DNA of 64,000 nt from the NCBI RefSeq assembly GCF_014647595.1, contig NZ_BMPM01000005.1, forward strand, positions 1-64,000, in the 5' to 3' direction. A program made the translations under genes and the position numbers. Positions 53,304 through 62,446 of the stretch are shown here, piece after piece. The notes under the pieces were generated by a model that was given only the letters and a program-made list of their open reading frames with translations, ran no database searches and had not been told where the DNA came from. How positions within the stretch are numbered: position 1 is the stretch's first letter; each line of letters begins with the position of its first letter. Source of the stretch: Paenarthrobacter histidinolovorans (GTDB lineage: Bacteria > Actinomycetota > Actinomycetes > Actinomycetales > Micrococcaceae).

Positions 53304-53927
53304 TTAGTAGTTGTACTTGCTGGTGGAGGCACCGATCGCGGCAAAGAAGATGATGCCAATCACCACCGTCAGCGCGATGCCGAGGTAGCCCATCACCAAG
53401 CCGGCGATTGCCATGCCCTTGCCAGCGGGTTCGCGCTTCAATGCGAGGTGGCCCAGAATCACGGCCGCAATCTGCGGGAGGATGACGAATCCGAAGCCAA
53501 TGTAGACGGCGATACCGCACACCATGCTGGCAATGCTCAGGCCCTTGGGCTGGGTGGGCATGGCGTAGTAAGCAGGCTGGCCATACGGCGACTGCGGCTG
53601 GCCGTAGGGCTGCTGGCCGAAAGCCTGCTGCTGGTACGGGCTCGGCGGCTGGCCGTAAGGCGAGGCAGGCTGCTGGCTGTAGTCGCCCGGGGTGTAGGCG
53701 TCCTGGCCGGCGGGCTGGCCGTAGGCGTTCTGCTCGTACGGCGGGAGCGGCTGGGTGGCGTTGCCCTGGTCGAATGACTGCGTAGGCGGTTCGAACGACG
53801 GCGGGACGGGAACGCCCGGGGCCGGCGGGTTCTGCTCGGGAGCGCTGAACTGCGCCGGAGGAACGTACTGCGGCGGCTCGTAGCCGGCCGGCTTATCCTC
53901 GTTACCCTTGGATGGCTGATCTGACAT
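53304..53927 (-). CDS. DUF4190-type membrane protein with Pro/Gln/Tyr-rich N-terminus
   Basis: A 207-residue protein. Residues 1-125 are disordered with repeated GQP/SPYGQP motifs; two membrane helices follow (about 133-160 and 173-200, with AAVILGHLALKREPAGKGMA between them, the DUF4190 pattern). AGGGGGA lies five bases before the ATG at 53927. Function unknown; such proteins are common in actinobacterial envelopes. Confidence 0.85.
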   Translation of the reverse strand: MSDQPSKGNEDKPAGYEPPQYVPPAQFSAPEQNPPAPGVPVPPSFEPPTQSFDQGNATQPLPPYEQNAYGQPAGQDAYTPGDYSQQPASPYGQPPSPYQQQAFGQQPYGQPQSPYGQPAYYAMPTQPKGLSIASMVCGIAVYIGFGFVILPQIAAVILGHLALKREPAGKGMAIAGLVMGYLGIALTVVIGIIFFAAIGASTSKYNY

Positions 53928-54067
53928 AGGAATCCCCCTGAATGTGGTCTTTGATCCCAACACTACCGCCGTCCGGGGCCGCATATAAGGTGGCGCGCAT
54001 TGTGGCGGCCGGCCGTTGCACGTGGGAGGCCGCCACTAAGGACACTGATGGTAAACGCGGAGTGAAC

Positions 54068-54099
54068 CTTTGGGCGATCCCGGGAGATATCGTCCAAAG
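54068..54099. promoter_or_regulatory. Inverted repeat upstream of pgm
   Basis: CTTTGGGCGAT and ATCGTCCAAAG (54068-54078 and 54089-54099) are inverted repeats with one mismatch around a 10-base centre, about 80 bases before the pgm start in the divergent gap with the DUF4190 gene. It could be an operator. Confidence 0.4.
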
Positions 54100-54180
54100 A
54101 AGTGCGCCATTCGGCGTCACAGGGGCCGGATCACGGACATTTCGTGTCAGCAGCCCCCTCGGTCTGGCATGCTGGACCCC

Positions 54181-55851
54181 ATGGCTAGCCGAGCGGGCAC
54201 AGTTGCCCTTCCCCAGGACCTTGTTGACATCACAGCCCTGCTGGACGCGTATTTCGACGTAGCTCCGGACTTGGGCGATCCCGCGCAGCGCGTGGCGTTT
54301 GGAACGTCGGGGCACCGTGGATCCAGTTTGAAGGCTTCCTTCAACGAGCCGCATATCCTTGCGATCACCCAAGCAATCGTTGAATACCGTGGCCGCCAGG
54401 GCATCACCGGGCCGCTGTTCATCGGCCGCGACACGCATGCCTTGAGCGAGCCGGCGCAGAACTCAGCACTCGAAGTGCTGGCCGCCAACGGCGTCACCGT
54501 CCTGGTGGACGCGCGCCACGGCTACACACCCACTCCTGCGCTGAGCCACGCAATCCTCAAATACAACAGGGAAGCCGGCGCGGGTACGCCCCAGGCCGAC
54601 GGCATTGTTGTCACGCCCAGCCATAACCCTCCCGGCGACGGCGGCTTCAAGTACAACCCTCCACACGGCGGCCCGGCCGACACGGACGCCACCGGTTGGA
54701 TCGCCGACCGCGCCAACCAGCTGCTCGAGAACGGGCTCCGCGGCGTCAAGCGAATGCCGCTGAATGACGCCCTGGCCGCCGAGACCACCGGCAAGTTCGA
54801 CTTCCTCAGCAGCTACGTGGACGATCTGCCGTCAGTGCTGAACCTCAACGCCATCCGTGAGGCCGGGGTCCGGATCGGTGCCGACCCCATGGGCGGCGCG
54901 TCCGTGGATTACTGGGGCGAAATCGGCGAGCGCCACCAGCTCAACCTCACCGTGGTCAACCCCACCGTGGATCCGCAGTGGGCGTTCATGACCCTCGACT
55001 GGGACGAGAAGATCCGCATGGACTGCTCATCGCCGTCGGCCATGGCGTCGCTGATCAAGCGGATGTCCGATTCAACCGGCTCCTCGGGTGCGGGCTCCGC
55101 CTTTGATATCGCCACGGGAAACGACGCCGACGCCGATCGCCACGGCATCGTTACACCCGACGGTGGATTGATGAACCCGAACCACTACCTCGCCGTCGCC
55201 ATCGACTACCTGTACCGCAACCGCAGCGGCTGGAACCCGAACTCCGTAGTCGGCAAGACGTTGGTGTCTTCCTCGATCATCGACCGCGTTGCCGCCGGGC
55301 TCGGCCGCAAACTGGTTGAAGTTCCTGTCGGCTTCAAGTGGTTCGTGCCTGGGCTGCTCTCTGGCGAAGGTGCTTTCGGTGGCGAAGAGTCAGCCGGAGC
55401 TTCGTTCAACAAGCTTGATGGCAGCGTATGGACCACGGATAAGGACGGCATCCTGCTGGCGTTGCTGGCGTCGGAGATCACCGCTGTTACGGGTAAGTCT
55501 CCGTCACAGTTGTACAAGGGCCTCACCGACCAGTTCGGCGCACCCGTCTACGCCCGCATCGACGCCGCTGCCACCCGTGAGCAGAAGTCCAAGCTGGGCA
55601 AGCTCTCCGCTGCGGATGTCACCGCTACCTCCCTTGCCGGCGAGGAAATCACTGCCAAGCTCACCGAGGCTCCGGGCAACGGCGCTTCGATCGGTGGGCT
55701 GAAGGTTGTCACGGAGAACGCCTGGTTCGCGGCGCGCCCGTCCGGCACCGAGGACGTCTACAAGATCTACGCTGAGTCCTTCAAGGGCGCCGACCACCTG
55801 AAGCAGGTCCAGGAAGAGGCCAAGGCGCTGGTGGACGGGGTCATCGCGTAG
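54181..55851 (+). CDS. pgm: Phosphoglucomutase (alpha-D-glucose-specific)
   Basis: Interconverts glucose 1- and 6-phosphate. The 556-residue protein has the phosphoserine loop [13 protein letters not shown] (near residue 142), the Mg-binding DADADRHG (near residue 315), the sugar loop [10 protein letters not shown] and the phosphate-binding [10 protein letters not shown] near the end. The ATG at 54181 follows a short GGA site; an ATG four codons upstream is possible. Single-gene unit. Confidence 0.96.
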   Translation: MASRAGTVALPQDLVDITALLDAYFDVAPDLGDPAQRVAFGTSGHRGSSLKASFNEPHILAITQAIVEYRGRQGITGPLFIGRDTHALSEPAQNSALEVLAANGVTVLVDARHGYTPTPALSHAILKYNREAGAGTPQADGIVVTPSHNPPGDGGFKYNPPHGGPADTDATGWIADRANQLLENGLRGVKRMPLNDALAAETTGKFDFLSSYVDDLPSVLNLNAIREAGVRIGADPMGGASVDYWGEIGERHQLNLTVVNPTVDPQWAFMTLDWDEKIRMDCSSPSAMASLIKRMSDSTGSSGAGSAFDIATGNDADADRHGIVTPDGGLMNPNHYLAVAIDYLYRNRSGWNPNSVVGKTLVSSSIIDRVAAGLGRKLVEVPVGFKWFVPGLLSGEGAFGGEESAGASFNKLDGSVWTTDKDGILLALLASEITAVTGKSPSQLYKGLTDQFGAPVYARIDAAATREQKSKLGKLSAADVTATSLAGEEITAKLTEAPGNGASIGGLKVVTENAWFAARPSGTEDVYKIYAESFKGADHLKQVQEEAKALVDGVIA

Positions 55852-55885
55852 GCCCTACCCTCGCTGACTCCGGGCAAAATCGCTA

Positions 55886-55945
55886 GCGACACCCAAACGG
55901 GTTGAGGACACTTGAATTCAGGTGTCCTCAGCCCGTTTCTGTGTC
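55886..55945. repeat. Inverted repeat sharing ends with 53151 repeat
   Basis: 29-base arms with four mismatches that meet at a central GAATTC; no loop. The left end GCGACACCCAAACGGG and right CCCGTTTCTGTGTC match the outer part of the 53151 repeat, while the inner parts differ. It lies between convergent pgm and the 2H phosphoesterase gene. Confidence 0.9.
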
Positions 55946-55978
55946 TTCAGGCGTTGTGCGTGTCTTCAGGCGTTGTGC
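55941..55978. repeat. Exact 19-base tandem duplication
   Basis: GTGTCTTCAGGCGTTGTGC occurs twice without a gap (55941-55959, 55960-55978). The stop codon of the 2H phosphoesterase gene lies in the second copy, so the duplication overlaps its 3' end. It looks like a recent slippage event. Confidence 0.9.
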
Positions 55979-56472
55979 GTGTCCTGGGTCCAGAGCCGGA
56001 GGATCCTCCGGATGGTGTGGTCGCCGTCGGGGGCCATGTCCACCAGCGCTACTTGGTCAAGGACGACGGTGTCTCCGGACTTTGGGCGCTTCCCGTCGTG
56101 GTGCGAAATGTGTGGGCGGTAATGGTCCAAGACGTAGTTCGGGGTAGCAATCCTGGCTCCAACGCCGACTGCTGCCTCCACGATTTCCTCGTGCAGCCCT
56201 TGAAGCAGCGGATCGTGCTCGATCAGGCTCACCGGAATGGACCCCATATGCCCGAAACCAGCCTCTCCGCCCACTCTGAGCCGCGTACCAAGCGCGCCCT
56301 TGACCGACGCTTCGGCCAGGTCCGCAAGGACATCGGCGACGTCGGCACTCACGTCAGGGCCGACGTCGAACCTTAACAACGTGATGTGAAGCGGCCAGTC
56401 GCTGCGCGGAAAAACGAGCCCCGGTTGCACGGGCTCAGTGAACGCTACCCAGATGAGGTTCCGCATAGGCAT
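55966..56472 (-). CDS. 2'-5' RNA ligase family (2H phosphoesterase) protein
   Basis: A 168-residue 2H-superfamily protein with both HxT/S motifs: PLHITLLRF (near residue 28) and RPHISHHDG (near residue 120). Members open cyclic phosphates or act on 2'-5' linkages; the substrate here is unknown. The start at 56472 (MPMRNL) has GGTGG seven bases upstream. Confidence 0.88.
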   Translation of the reverse strand: MPMRNLIWVAFTEPVQPGLVFPRSDWPLHITLLRFDVGPDVSADVADVLADLAEASVKGALGTRLRVGGEAGFGHMGSIPVSLIEHDPLLQGLHEEIVEAAVGVGARIATPNYVLDHYRPHISHHDGKRPKSGDTVVLDQVALVDMAPDGDHTIRRILRLWTQDTHNA

Positions 56473-56550
56473 AGTTTGCCACCCACCGCCCAACCCTCTC
56501 CCACATCCCCTGGAGTCGAGCCAGTGGCGATTTCAAATTTGGGGGAAATT

Positions 56551-56706
56551 ATGAGGCTGGAGTTCTGGCACGTTCTGGTTCTGCTCGTACTACTGTTTGC
56601 AGCTGCCGTGGTGATCGTGGCCGTGACACTGCTCGTCCGTTGGGTCACCAGGACGGCAGATCGTCGAGATCGAGGCAGCGGACCCAGCCCGGAGTCGGAG
56701 CGTTGA
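56551..56706 (+). CDS. 51-residue single-helix membrane protein
   Basis: A short protein with one long membrane helix (VLVLLVLLFAAAVVIVAVTL) and a basic/Ser-rich tail (TADRRDRGSGPSPESER). GGGGGA lies five bases before the ATG at 56551, a strong ribosome site. No family recognised; small sense ORF between two minus-strand genes. Confidence 0.6.
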   Translation: MRLEFWHVLVLLVLLFAAAVVIVAVTLLVRWVTRTADRRDRGSGPSPESER

Positions 56707-56756
56707 TTCCAAACCGGAGGAACCTGATCGAGCGTCCAGGGTGCCGGCAAAGCAAA

Positions 56757-56786
56757 ACGCCCGCCCACAGGAGTGTGAGCGGGCGT
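56757..56786 (-). terminator. Intrinsic terminator of the nitroreductase gene
   Basis: ACGCCCGC and GCGGGCGT (56757-56764, 56779-56786) form an 8-base stem with a CACA/TGTG inner stem. On the minus strand it is followed by TTTTG. Confidence 0.85.
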
Positions 56787-56800
56787 CTGCTGCAGAGACC

Positions 56801-57406
56801 TTAGACGGTGCGAACGACGTCGTCGTAAGCGAACTTGGGCTTGGCTTCGCCCCAGGCGTCCGGGCCGGGCTGGCCGATGTTGACCACCAGGAAGCTCTTC
56901 TGATCACCGGCGGGGAAGAACTCAGCGTCGATCGCGGAGAAGTCGGCACCGGTCATCGGGCCCGCAGCGAAACCGAGGGAGCGCACAGCAAGGATGAAGT
57001 AACCGGCCTGCAGGTGGGCGTTGTTGTTGCCTGTGGCGGCGGCGAAAGCGGGATCGGCGTCGTACATTGCCTTGGGCGCGCCGTAGGCGGGCAGGAACTT
57101 GTCCCACTGCCCCTGCCAGTCGGTGTCGTAGGAGAGGATGGCGACGAGCGGAGCGGAGGCTGTCTTGGCTTTGTTGCCGTTGGAGAGGGTGTCCACCAGC
57201 TTGGCGCGGGCTTCGTCGGAGCGGACGTACGTCACGCGGAGCGGCTGCGAGTTGAAGGCGGTGGGGCCGAACTTGGTCAGTTCGTAGATGGCGCGGGCCT
57301 GCTCCTCGGTGACTTCACCGGCGAAGCTGTTGGCGGTGCGGGCTTCGGCAAAAATGGCGTCGACTGCTGCGGCGTCAATGACTGCTTCTTCGTGGGCGAT
57401 CGTCAT
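56801..57406 (-). CDS. Nitroreductase family (malonic semialdehyde reductase-like) protein
   Basis: A 201-residue FMN-dependent nitroreductase-fold enzyme close to the RutE/HadB subgroup (FGPTAFNSQPLRVTYVRSDE, near residue 46; QAGYFILAVRSLGFAAGPMTG near residue 132). AAAGG lies eight bases before the ATG at 57406. The true substrate is open: a small aldehyde or nitro compound. Not in a rut operon here. Confidence 0.85.
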   Translation of the reverse strand: MTIAHEEAVIDAAAVDAIFAEARTANSFAGEVTEEQARAIYELTKFGPTAFNSQPLRVTYVRSDEARAKLVDTLSNGNKAKTASAPLVAILSYDTDWQGQWDKFLPAYGAPKAMYDADPAFAAATGNNNAHLQAGYFILAVRSLGFAAGPMTGADFSAIDAEFFPAGDQKSFLVVNIGQPGPDAWGEAKPKFAYDDVVRTV

Positions 57407-57612
57407 TCGTGAACCTTTCGCTGGGCCCGGACTCTGAGCCGGCCGGGCACTTCTGCTTTCCATGGTTGCAACTTCAACTTCCGCTGTCCTCTTCCCGTGA
57501 CGGTGCGTGACGTTGGGCACAGGGTGAAAGTCGGTACCATCATGCTTGTGGGCTGCCGTGCGCTTTGCGCGGCCGCCTCAGCCGCGGGAATGACGACACC
57601 AGAAGGGGCCTG

Positions 57613-60090
57613 ATGCCTACCTTTCCCCTAGCGGCCCGTCGCCGGGCCCTGGTAATTCCCATCCTGATGCTTCTGGCGTTCCTTCTTCCGTCCGCGCAGG
57701 CCTGGGGCTCAGTTGACCAGCAGCCCGCCAGCGACGACCACGGTAAACAGTTCTTCGGTGCTTTGCTGAACTGGGACAAGGACTCAGCCGCGGACTATGC
57801 CCAGCGGCTCGGCGCCCCGGCAGCCCTTTACGGACAAAACGTGTCCTTGCCCTTGGACGACGGCGGCCGGGAATACCTCACCGGTTACTTCGCCCAGGTG
57901 GCCGATCAAGGCTCACACGCGCTGCTCACCGTCCGCCCCGGGATCGCCCTGAAGGACATCAGCGACGACGTCGTCAGTACCTTTGCGCGACAAATCACGA
58001 CGGCGGCTGCCGGCTTCAGGGGGAAGGTCTTCATCCGTTTCGCGCCCGAAATGAACGCCCCTTGGGTGGATTGGGGCCAGGAGCCGGAAGCGTACCGGGC
58101 TGCTTTTAGCCGGGTAGCTGCAGCCGTTCGCGGCAACCTGCCTGATCCTGTGATGGTGTGGTCGCCCACGGCGGAGAAAGATTATCCATTCCAAGCGGCA
58201 ACCTCCACGCCACCCAAAGGCGTGCCCCTCGCTTCGTTGGACACCAACGGAAACGGCACGTGGGACCTGGATGACTCCGCGTTTGACCCCTACTACCCGG
58301 GCGATGACGTTGTCGATTGGATAGGGCTGTCCATTTATCACGACACCACAGGGGCCGGCGCTGCGCACAACACCCTCCCCGCTGCTGACGAGTTCAACGG
58401 TTCGCTGCACGCATCGAGTGGTGGCACGGGTACTGACAATTTCTATGCCACCTACGTCCAGGCCCGGAACAAGTCCCTCCTGGTCGAAACCGGCGCGTTC
58501 TACTCCCCCGGCGCTGGTGGCGCCAGCGAGATGGATGTGAAGCAGACGTGGTGGCACCAGGTGTTTGCTTCGGCGGCGCAGCCCGAAAACGGGGCCGTGC
58601 GGGCAGTGGTCTGGAACGAAACCACTGACGCACGCGATCAGAGCAAGGTGTCAATTGACTGGCGGACCACTGCCAACCCGTCGCTGGCGGCACCGTTCCG
58701 GACTTCTTTGGACGCCTCAGGCCTGACACTCGGTCCTGTCACCGAGAAGGGGCTGAAGGACGTTCCCGGGCTGGAAGCTCCGCAGGCGAAATCCGGCACG
58801 GTCATCCAGGGGTGGGCAGCATGGGCGACTGCCGGAACTGTCCTGGTGGCCGTCGCGGCCTTGTGGCTCCTCTCGTCACGGGCCGCGCCCAACAAGTGGT
58901 CCTACGGAGGCTCGGGGAAACGGGACGCCAGAATCGACATGCTTCGTGGACTGGCAATCGTCTTCGTGGTGGTCAACCACGTGGGCATCAACTCGGTCTT
59001 CCAGTTGCTGAGCCAGGAGACAATTGGCGTGGTTTCCGGGGCGGAACTGTTCGTGATGCTCTCCGGCGTAGTCCTGGGCATGGTCTATGGGCCGCGTATC
59101 GCCACAGAGCTTGGCGATGTGGTGGACGCAACCACCAAGCGCGCGTGGAAGCTCTACTTCACCGCCCTGGCCGTGGTCCTGATTGTTTATGGGCTGAGCC
59201 TGCTGCCTTTCATCAACGCCGCGGCTGTTACCACCTTCACGGATCAAGGAACGGGCGCCGCGGGTCATTCAGCCGCTGGAACAACCTATGACCTCTACGC
59301 CGGGATGGAAGGCTTGCTGCAGTTTCCGGTCCCCCAAGGCCTGATTCCGGCCCTGCTGTTGCTGCAGGTTGGGCCGTGGCAGTTCAACATCATGGGCCTC
59401 TACGTAGTCCTGTTGTTGATCAGCCCCTTGATCCTGGTGGCCCTCTCGCGTGGGCTCACCTGGCTGGTGCTCACCCTCAGCCTGGGCCTGTACATCGCGG
59501 GGTCTGTTTTCCGTTTCCGCTTGCTTCCCTCGCAGTTCGAGGACTCGTTTCCGTTGCTCGTATGGCAGGTTCTGTTCGTCCTGGGCATGACGGCGGGGTT
59601 CCATCGCCAACGGATCATCGACTGGTTCGCCAATCCCCGTCAACGTGTTCTTCTGGGGGCGTGCGTTTTTCTGGCTGCAGCCTGCGCGCTCTTTTCCTGG
59701 AGCGGCCCCTATTTGACCAATCAGCTGGACGTACGGCTGGCCCTCATCCCCGACGCCACCTTCCGGTTCGTTTATGACACCTTCTTCAGCCGGACGTACC
59801 TGGGCCCTGGGCGGCTGCTCAACGTCTTCCTCATCACCATCGCGTTTTACGCGCTGTTGAGTGCTTTTTGGAAGCCTCTGTCACGGGCCGTGGGCTGGTT
59901 CTTCATACCTCTTGGCCAGGCCACCCTGTACGTGTTCATCATGCACGTCTTCTTCATCGTGGCCATCGCCAACATCCCTGTCCTGCGGGACGGCAACCTC
60001 TGGCTGAACACCGCCGTGTACCTCGCGTTGCTCGCGATTCTGTGGACCATGGTGAAAACGAAGTTCCTTTTCAAGCTGGTTCCGCGGTAG
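57613..60090 (+). CDS. GH26-like hydrolase fused to OpgC acyltransferase domain
   Basis: An 825-residue fusion. Signal peptide (about 1-31) leads to an extracellular GH26-like domain (about 42-385): the acid/base Glu146 is in FIRFAPEMNAPWVDWG and the likely nucleophile Glu292 in LLVETGAFYSPG. A helix follows (near 410-425), then an OpgC-type membrane domain (about 440-825, starting RIDMLRGLAIVFVVVNHVG) with about ten helices. OpgC proteins succinylate glucans; together with a mannanase-like domain this could trim and acylate a mannose-containing surface glycan. The fusion is read directly; the reaction is inference. Confidence 0.85.
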   Translation: MPTFPLAARRRALVIPILMLLAFLLPSAQAWGSVDQQPASDDHGKQFFGALLNWDKDSAADYAQRLGAPAALYGQNVSLPLDDGGREYLTGYFAQVADQGSHALLTVRPGIALKDISDDVVSTFARQITTAAAGFRGKVFIRFAPEMNAPWVDWGQEPEAYRAAFSRVAAAVRGNLPDPVMVWSPTAEKDYPFQAATSTPPKGVPLASLDTNGNGTWDLDDSAFDPYYPGDDVVDWIGLSIYHDTTGAGAAHNTLPAADEFNGSLHASSGGTGTDNFYATYVQARNKSLLVETGAFYSPGAGGASEMDVKQTWWHQVFASAAQPENGAVRAVVWNETTDARDQSKVSIDWRTTANPSLAAPFRTSLDASGLTLGPVTEKGLKDVPGLEAPQAKSGTVIQGWAAWATAGTVLVAVAALWLLSSRAAPNKWSYGGSGKRDARIDMLRGLAIVFVVVNHVGINSVFQLLSQETIGVVSGAELFVMLSGVVLGMVYGPRIATELGDVVDATTKRAWKLYFTALAVVLIVYGLSLLPFINAAAVTTFTDQGTGAAGHSAAGTTYDLYAGMEGLLQFPVPQGLIPALLLLQVGPWQFNIMGLYVVLLLISPLILVALSRGLTWLVLTLSLGLYIAGSVFRFRLLPSQFEDSFPLLVWQVLFVLGMTAGFHRQRIIDWFANPRQRVLLGACVFLAAACALFSWSGPYLTNQLDVRLALIPDATFRFVYDTFFSRTYLGPGRLLNVFLITIAFYALLSAFWKPLSRAVGWFFIPLGQATLYVFIMHVFFIVAIANIPVLRDGNLWLNTAVYLALLAILWTMVKTKFLFKLVPR

Positions 60091-60171
60091 GCGGCTATCA
60101 CGGGGCGTGCGGGGTCACTTTGGCGGTAATGTTGCACCGAATCCCAATACTCTTCTGAGGAAGGCTCCGCC

Positions 60172-61527
60172 ATGAGCATGCTCGGCACCAAATGGAAGCT
60201 CCACGGCAATGGCAAGTCCATCCGCCCCGGCCACGTGGTGGCACCCGATGAGCGGCTCGCCTGGCCCCTGACCATCGGCATCGGCATGCAGCACGTTGTC
60301 GCGATGTTCGGGGCGACCTTCCTGGTCCCGATCATCACGGGCATGCCGCCCGCCACCACTCTGTTCTTCTCCGGCATCGGCACCCTGCTGTTTCTGGTCA
60401 TCACCAAGGGCCGGGTACCCAGCTACCTGGGTTCGAGCTTCGCTTTCATCGCCCCGATCATGGCGTCCCAGCAGCAGTACGGCGTCGCCGGCGCCCTGGG
60501 CGGCGTGGTGCTTGCCGGCGTCGTACTGGCGCTTATTGGTGCGGTTGTCCAGAAGTTCGGCGCTGAGTGGATCAACCGGCTGATGCCGCCGATCGTCACC
60601 GGCGCGATTGTGGCGCTGATCGGCCTGAACCTGGCGCCGGCCGCAAAGGCGAACTTCGACCTCGCGCCCGTCACCGCGCTCATCACGCTTGTGACGATCA
60701 TCCTGGTTTCTGTCCTGTTCCGCGGGATTCTGGGGCGCCTGAGCATCCTGGTGGGCGTGGTTGTGGGCTACCTCGTGGCGATGATGCGCGGCGAGGTGTC
60801 GTACGAAAAGATGGACGCCGCAGCCTGGGTTGGCCTGCCGTTCTTCCAGACGCCCGAATTCCACATCGGCGTTGTGGGCCTGTTTGTCCCGGTAGTTCTG
60901 GTGCTGGTGGCTGAGAACGTGGGGCACGTGAAGTCAGTGGCCGCAATGACCGGCCAGAACCTCGACGGCGTCTCCGGCCGCGCGCTGATGGCCGACGGCG
61001 CCGCGACGGTACTTGCCGGGTTCGGCGGCGGTTCCGGTACCACGACGTACGCGGAGAACATCGGCGTCATGGCCGCCACCAAGGTCTACTCGACGGCGGC
61101 CTACTGGGTGGCCGGTGTCTTCGCCATCCTGCTGAGCTTCTCCCCGAAATTCGGCGAACTGATCGCGACCGTCCCGGCCGGTGTGCTGGGCGGCGCCGCG
61201 ACCATGCTGTACGGCATGATCGGCGTGCTCGGCGTGAAGATCTGGGTGCAGAACAAGGTCAACTTCTCCAACCCGATCAACCTCACCACCGCTGCTGTTG
61301 CTTTGATCATCGGCATCGCGGACTACACCTGGACCATAGGTGAGCTGAAGTTCACGGGCATTGCCCTTGGCTCCGCTGCTGCATTGGTGATCTACCACGG
61401 CATGAAGGGGTTGGCCCGCTGGCGCGGGACCGTCGCCGAGCCGGAAACCGAGACGGCGGGGCTGCCGCCTGCGGTGAAGTCGGCGATGAACGCTGCGGCG
61501 AAGCGGGGCGGGAAGAAGGGGAGGTAG
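60172..61527 (+). CDS. Uracil/xanthine permease (NCS2 family)
   Basis: A 451-residue nucleobase transporter of the NCS2 (NAT) family with about 14 helices. The motif AENIGVMAATKVYST (near residue 283) and the start PLTIGIGMQHVVAMFGATFLVP are typical of UraA-like uracil carriers. Substrate specificity (uracil or xanthine) is not decidable. AGGAAGG lies eight bases before the ATG. It abuts the next gene. Confidence 0.92.
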   Translation: MSMLGTKWKLHGNGKSIRPGHVVAPDERLAWPLTIGIGMQHVVAMFGATFLVPIITGMPPATTLFFSGIGTLLFLVITKGRVPSYLGSSFAFIAPIMASQQQYGVAGALGGVVLAGVVLALIGAVVQKFGAEWINRLMPPIVTGAIVALIGLNLAPAAKANFDLAPVTALITLVTIILVSVLFRGILGRLSILVGVVVGYLVAMMRGEVSYEKMDAAAWVGLPFFQTPEFHIGVVGLFVPVVLVLVAENVGHVKSVAAMTGQNLDGVSGRALMADGAATVLAGFGGGSGTTTYAENIGVMAATKVYSTAAYWVAGVFAILLSFSPKFGELIATVPAGVLGGAATMLYGMIGVLGVKIWVQNKVNFSNPINLTTAAVALIIGIADYTWTIGELKFTGIALGSAAALVIYHGMKGLARWRGTVAEPETETAGLPPAVKSAMNAAAKRGGKKGR

Positions 61528-61529
61528 GG

Positions 61530-62075
61530 GTGCGGTGCATCACCGACGCTGAGCGGCAAGTACTCGACCTGTTTCTTTCCGTCGAGTTCGAGGGCGTCGG
61601 TGCCTTCAGAGAGCAAGCGATGCACATTCTTGGAGTCGAGCCGGACTGCATTTGTGGTTGCCCGTCGATCAAGTTTCACATCGATCGATCGAAAGCGCCT
61701 GCCACACCGGCATATCGCCTGCTCCCAACGGAGTTGGAGGAGCTCAGCCGACCCGCCGGCATCCCGTCGTCTGTGCTTTGTCTTCTCGACAAGGACGGCT
61801 ATCTGGCAAGCCTGGAATGTGTGTACTACGACGATGTTGTCACCGAATGGCCTGCACACGATCGTTGCGCAGTCATCCTCCGGGGCATCGGGGGGAACCT
61901 GACTTCAGTGTCGCTACCGAGCGGCGTCCTCGTGCGACCCCATGATGACGAAGATCCTTGGGCTTCCTTCAGCGAGGAAGGATTGGGATTCAGGGCAACG
62001 ACACGCAAGGGATGGGCTGAAACTTATAGCGCCAACGGGGAGTTGGTGTCGCGGCTCATGGAGAGCAAACGATGA
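61530..62075 (+). CDS. Unknown protein
   Basis: A 181-residue soluble protein with no recognised motif. The GTG at 61530 has GGAGG four bases upstream and starts two bases after the permease stop. A Cys pair (CICGCP) lies near residue 40. It overlaps the next gene by ATGA, so the two are translated together. Possibly an immunity-type or housekeeping protein; nothing supports either. Confidence 0.7.
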   Translation: MRCITDAERQVLDLFLSVEFEGVGAFREQAMHILGVEPDCICGCPSIKFHIDRSKAPATPAYRLLPTELEELSRPAGIPSSVLCLLDKDGYLASLECVYYDDVVTEWPAHDRCAVILRGIGGNLTSVSLPSGVLVRPHDDEDPWASFSEEGLGFRATTRKGWAETYSANGELVSRLMESKR

Positions 62076-62434
62076 AGCGAGAACCCTCGGAAAAGGAACA
62101 CGGCAGCAAGCCCCGGACGCAGATTTCGGTCCGAACGTACCTTATCTGCCTCGCGGTGCTCATAGCGTTGTCCTTCGGCGCCCCTGCAGTGGAGAAGCTC
62201 CTGAGGCCCAGGGCTGAAAAAGTCTGCACCACCGAGGACGTGGTCATTTCCCATGAGAACCGAAGCCGCACCTCCTATAAGCTCGACACCTCGTGCGGGC
62301 AACTCGTGGTGGACGACTCGATTGCCGAGGAAGCCAGCAGGACCATCGAAAGACACACAACCTACCGCATGGTTATCGCTTCAGGTCTCCTGGGCGAGTA
62401 CCTGGTGGAGTTGCCAGTTAAAGTCCAGCCCTGA
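62072..62434 (+). CDS. Small membrane-anchored protein of unknown function
   Basis: A 120-residue protein with one membrane helix near residues 22-40 (TYLICLAVLIALSFGAPAV) and a soluble exterior domain (~45-120) with two Cys. ATG at 62072 overlaps the previous stop. Function unknown. Confidence 0.7.
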   Translation: MKREPSEKEHGSKPRTQISVRTYLICLAVLIALSFGAPAVEKLLRPRAEKVCTTEDVVISHENRSRTSYKLDTSCGQLVVDDSIAEEASRTIERHTTYRMVIASGLLGEYLVELPVKVQP

Positions 62435-62446
62435 CGGCACTGACAA

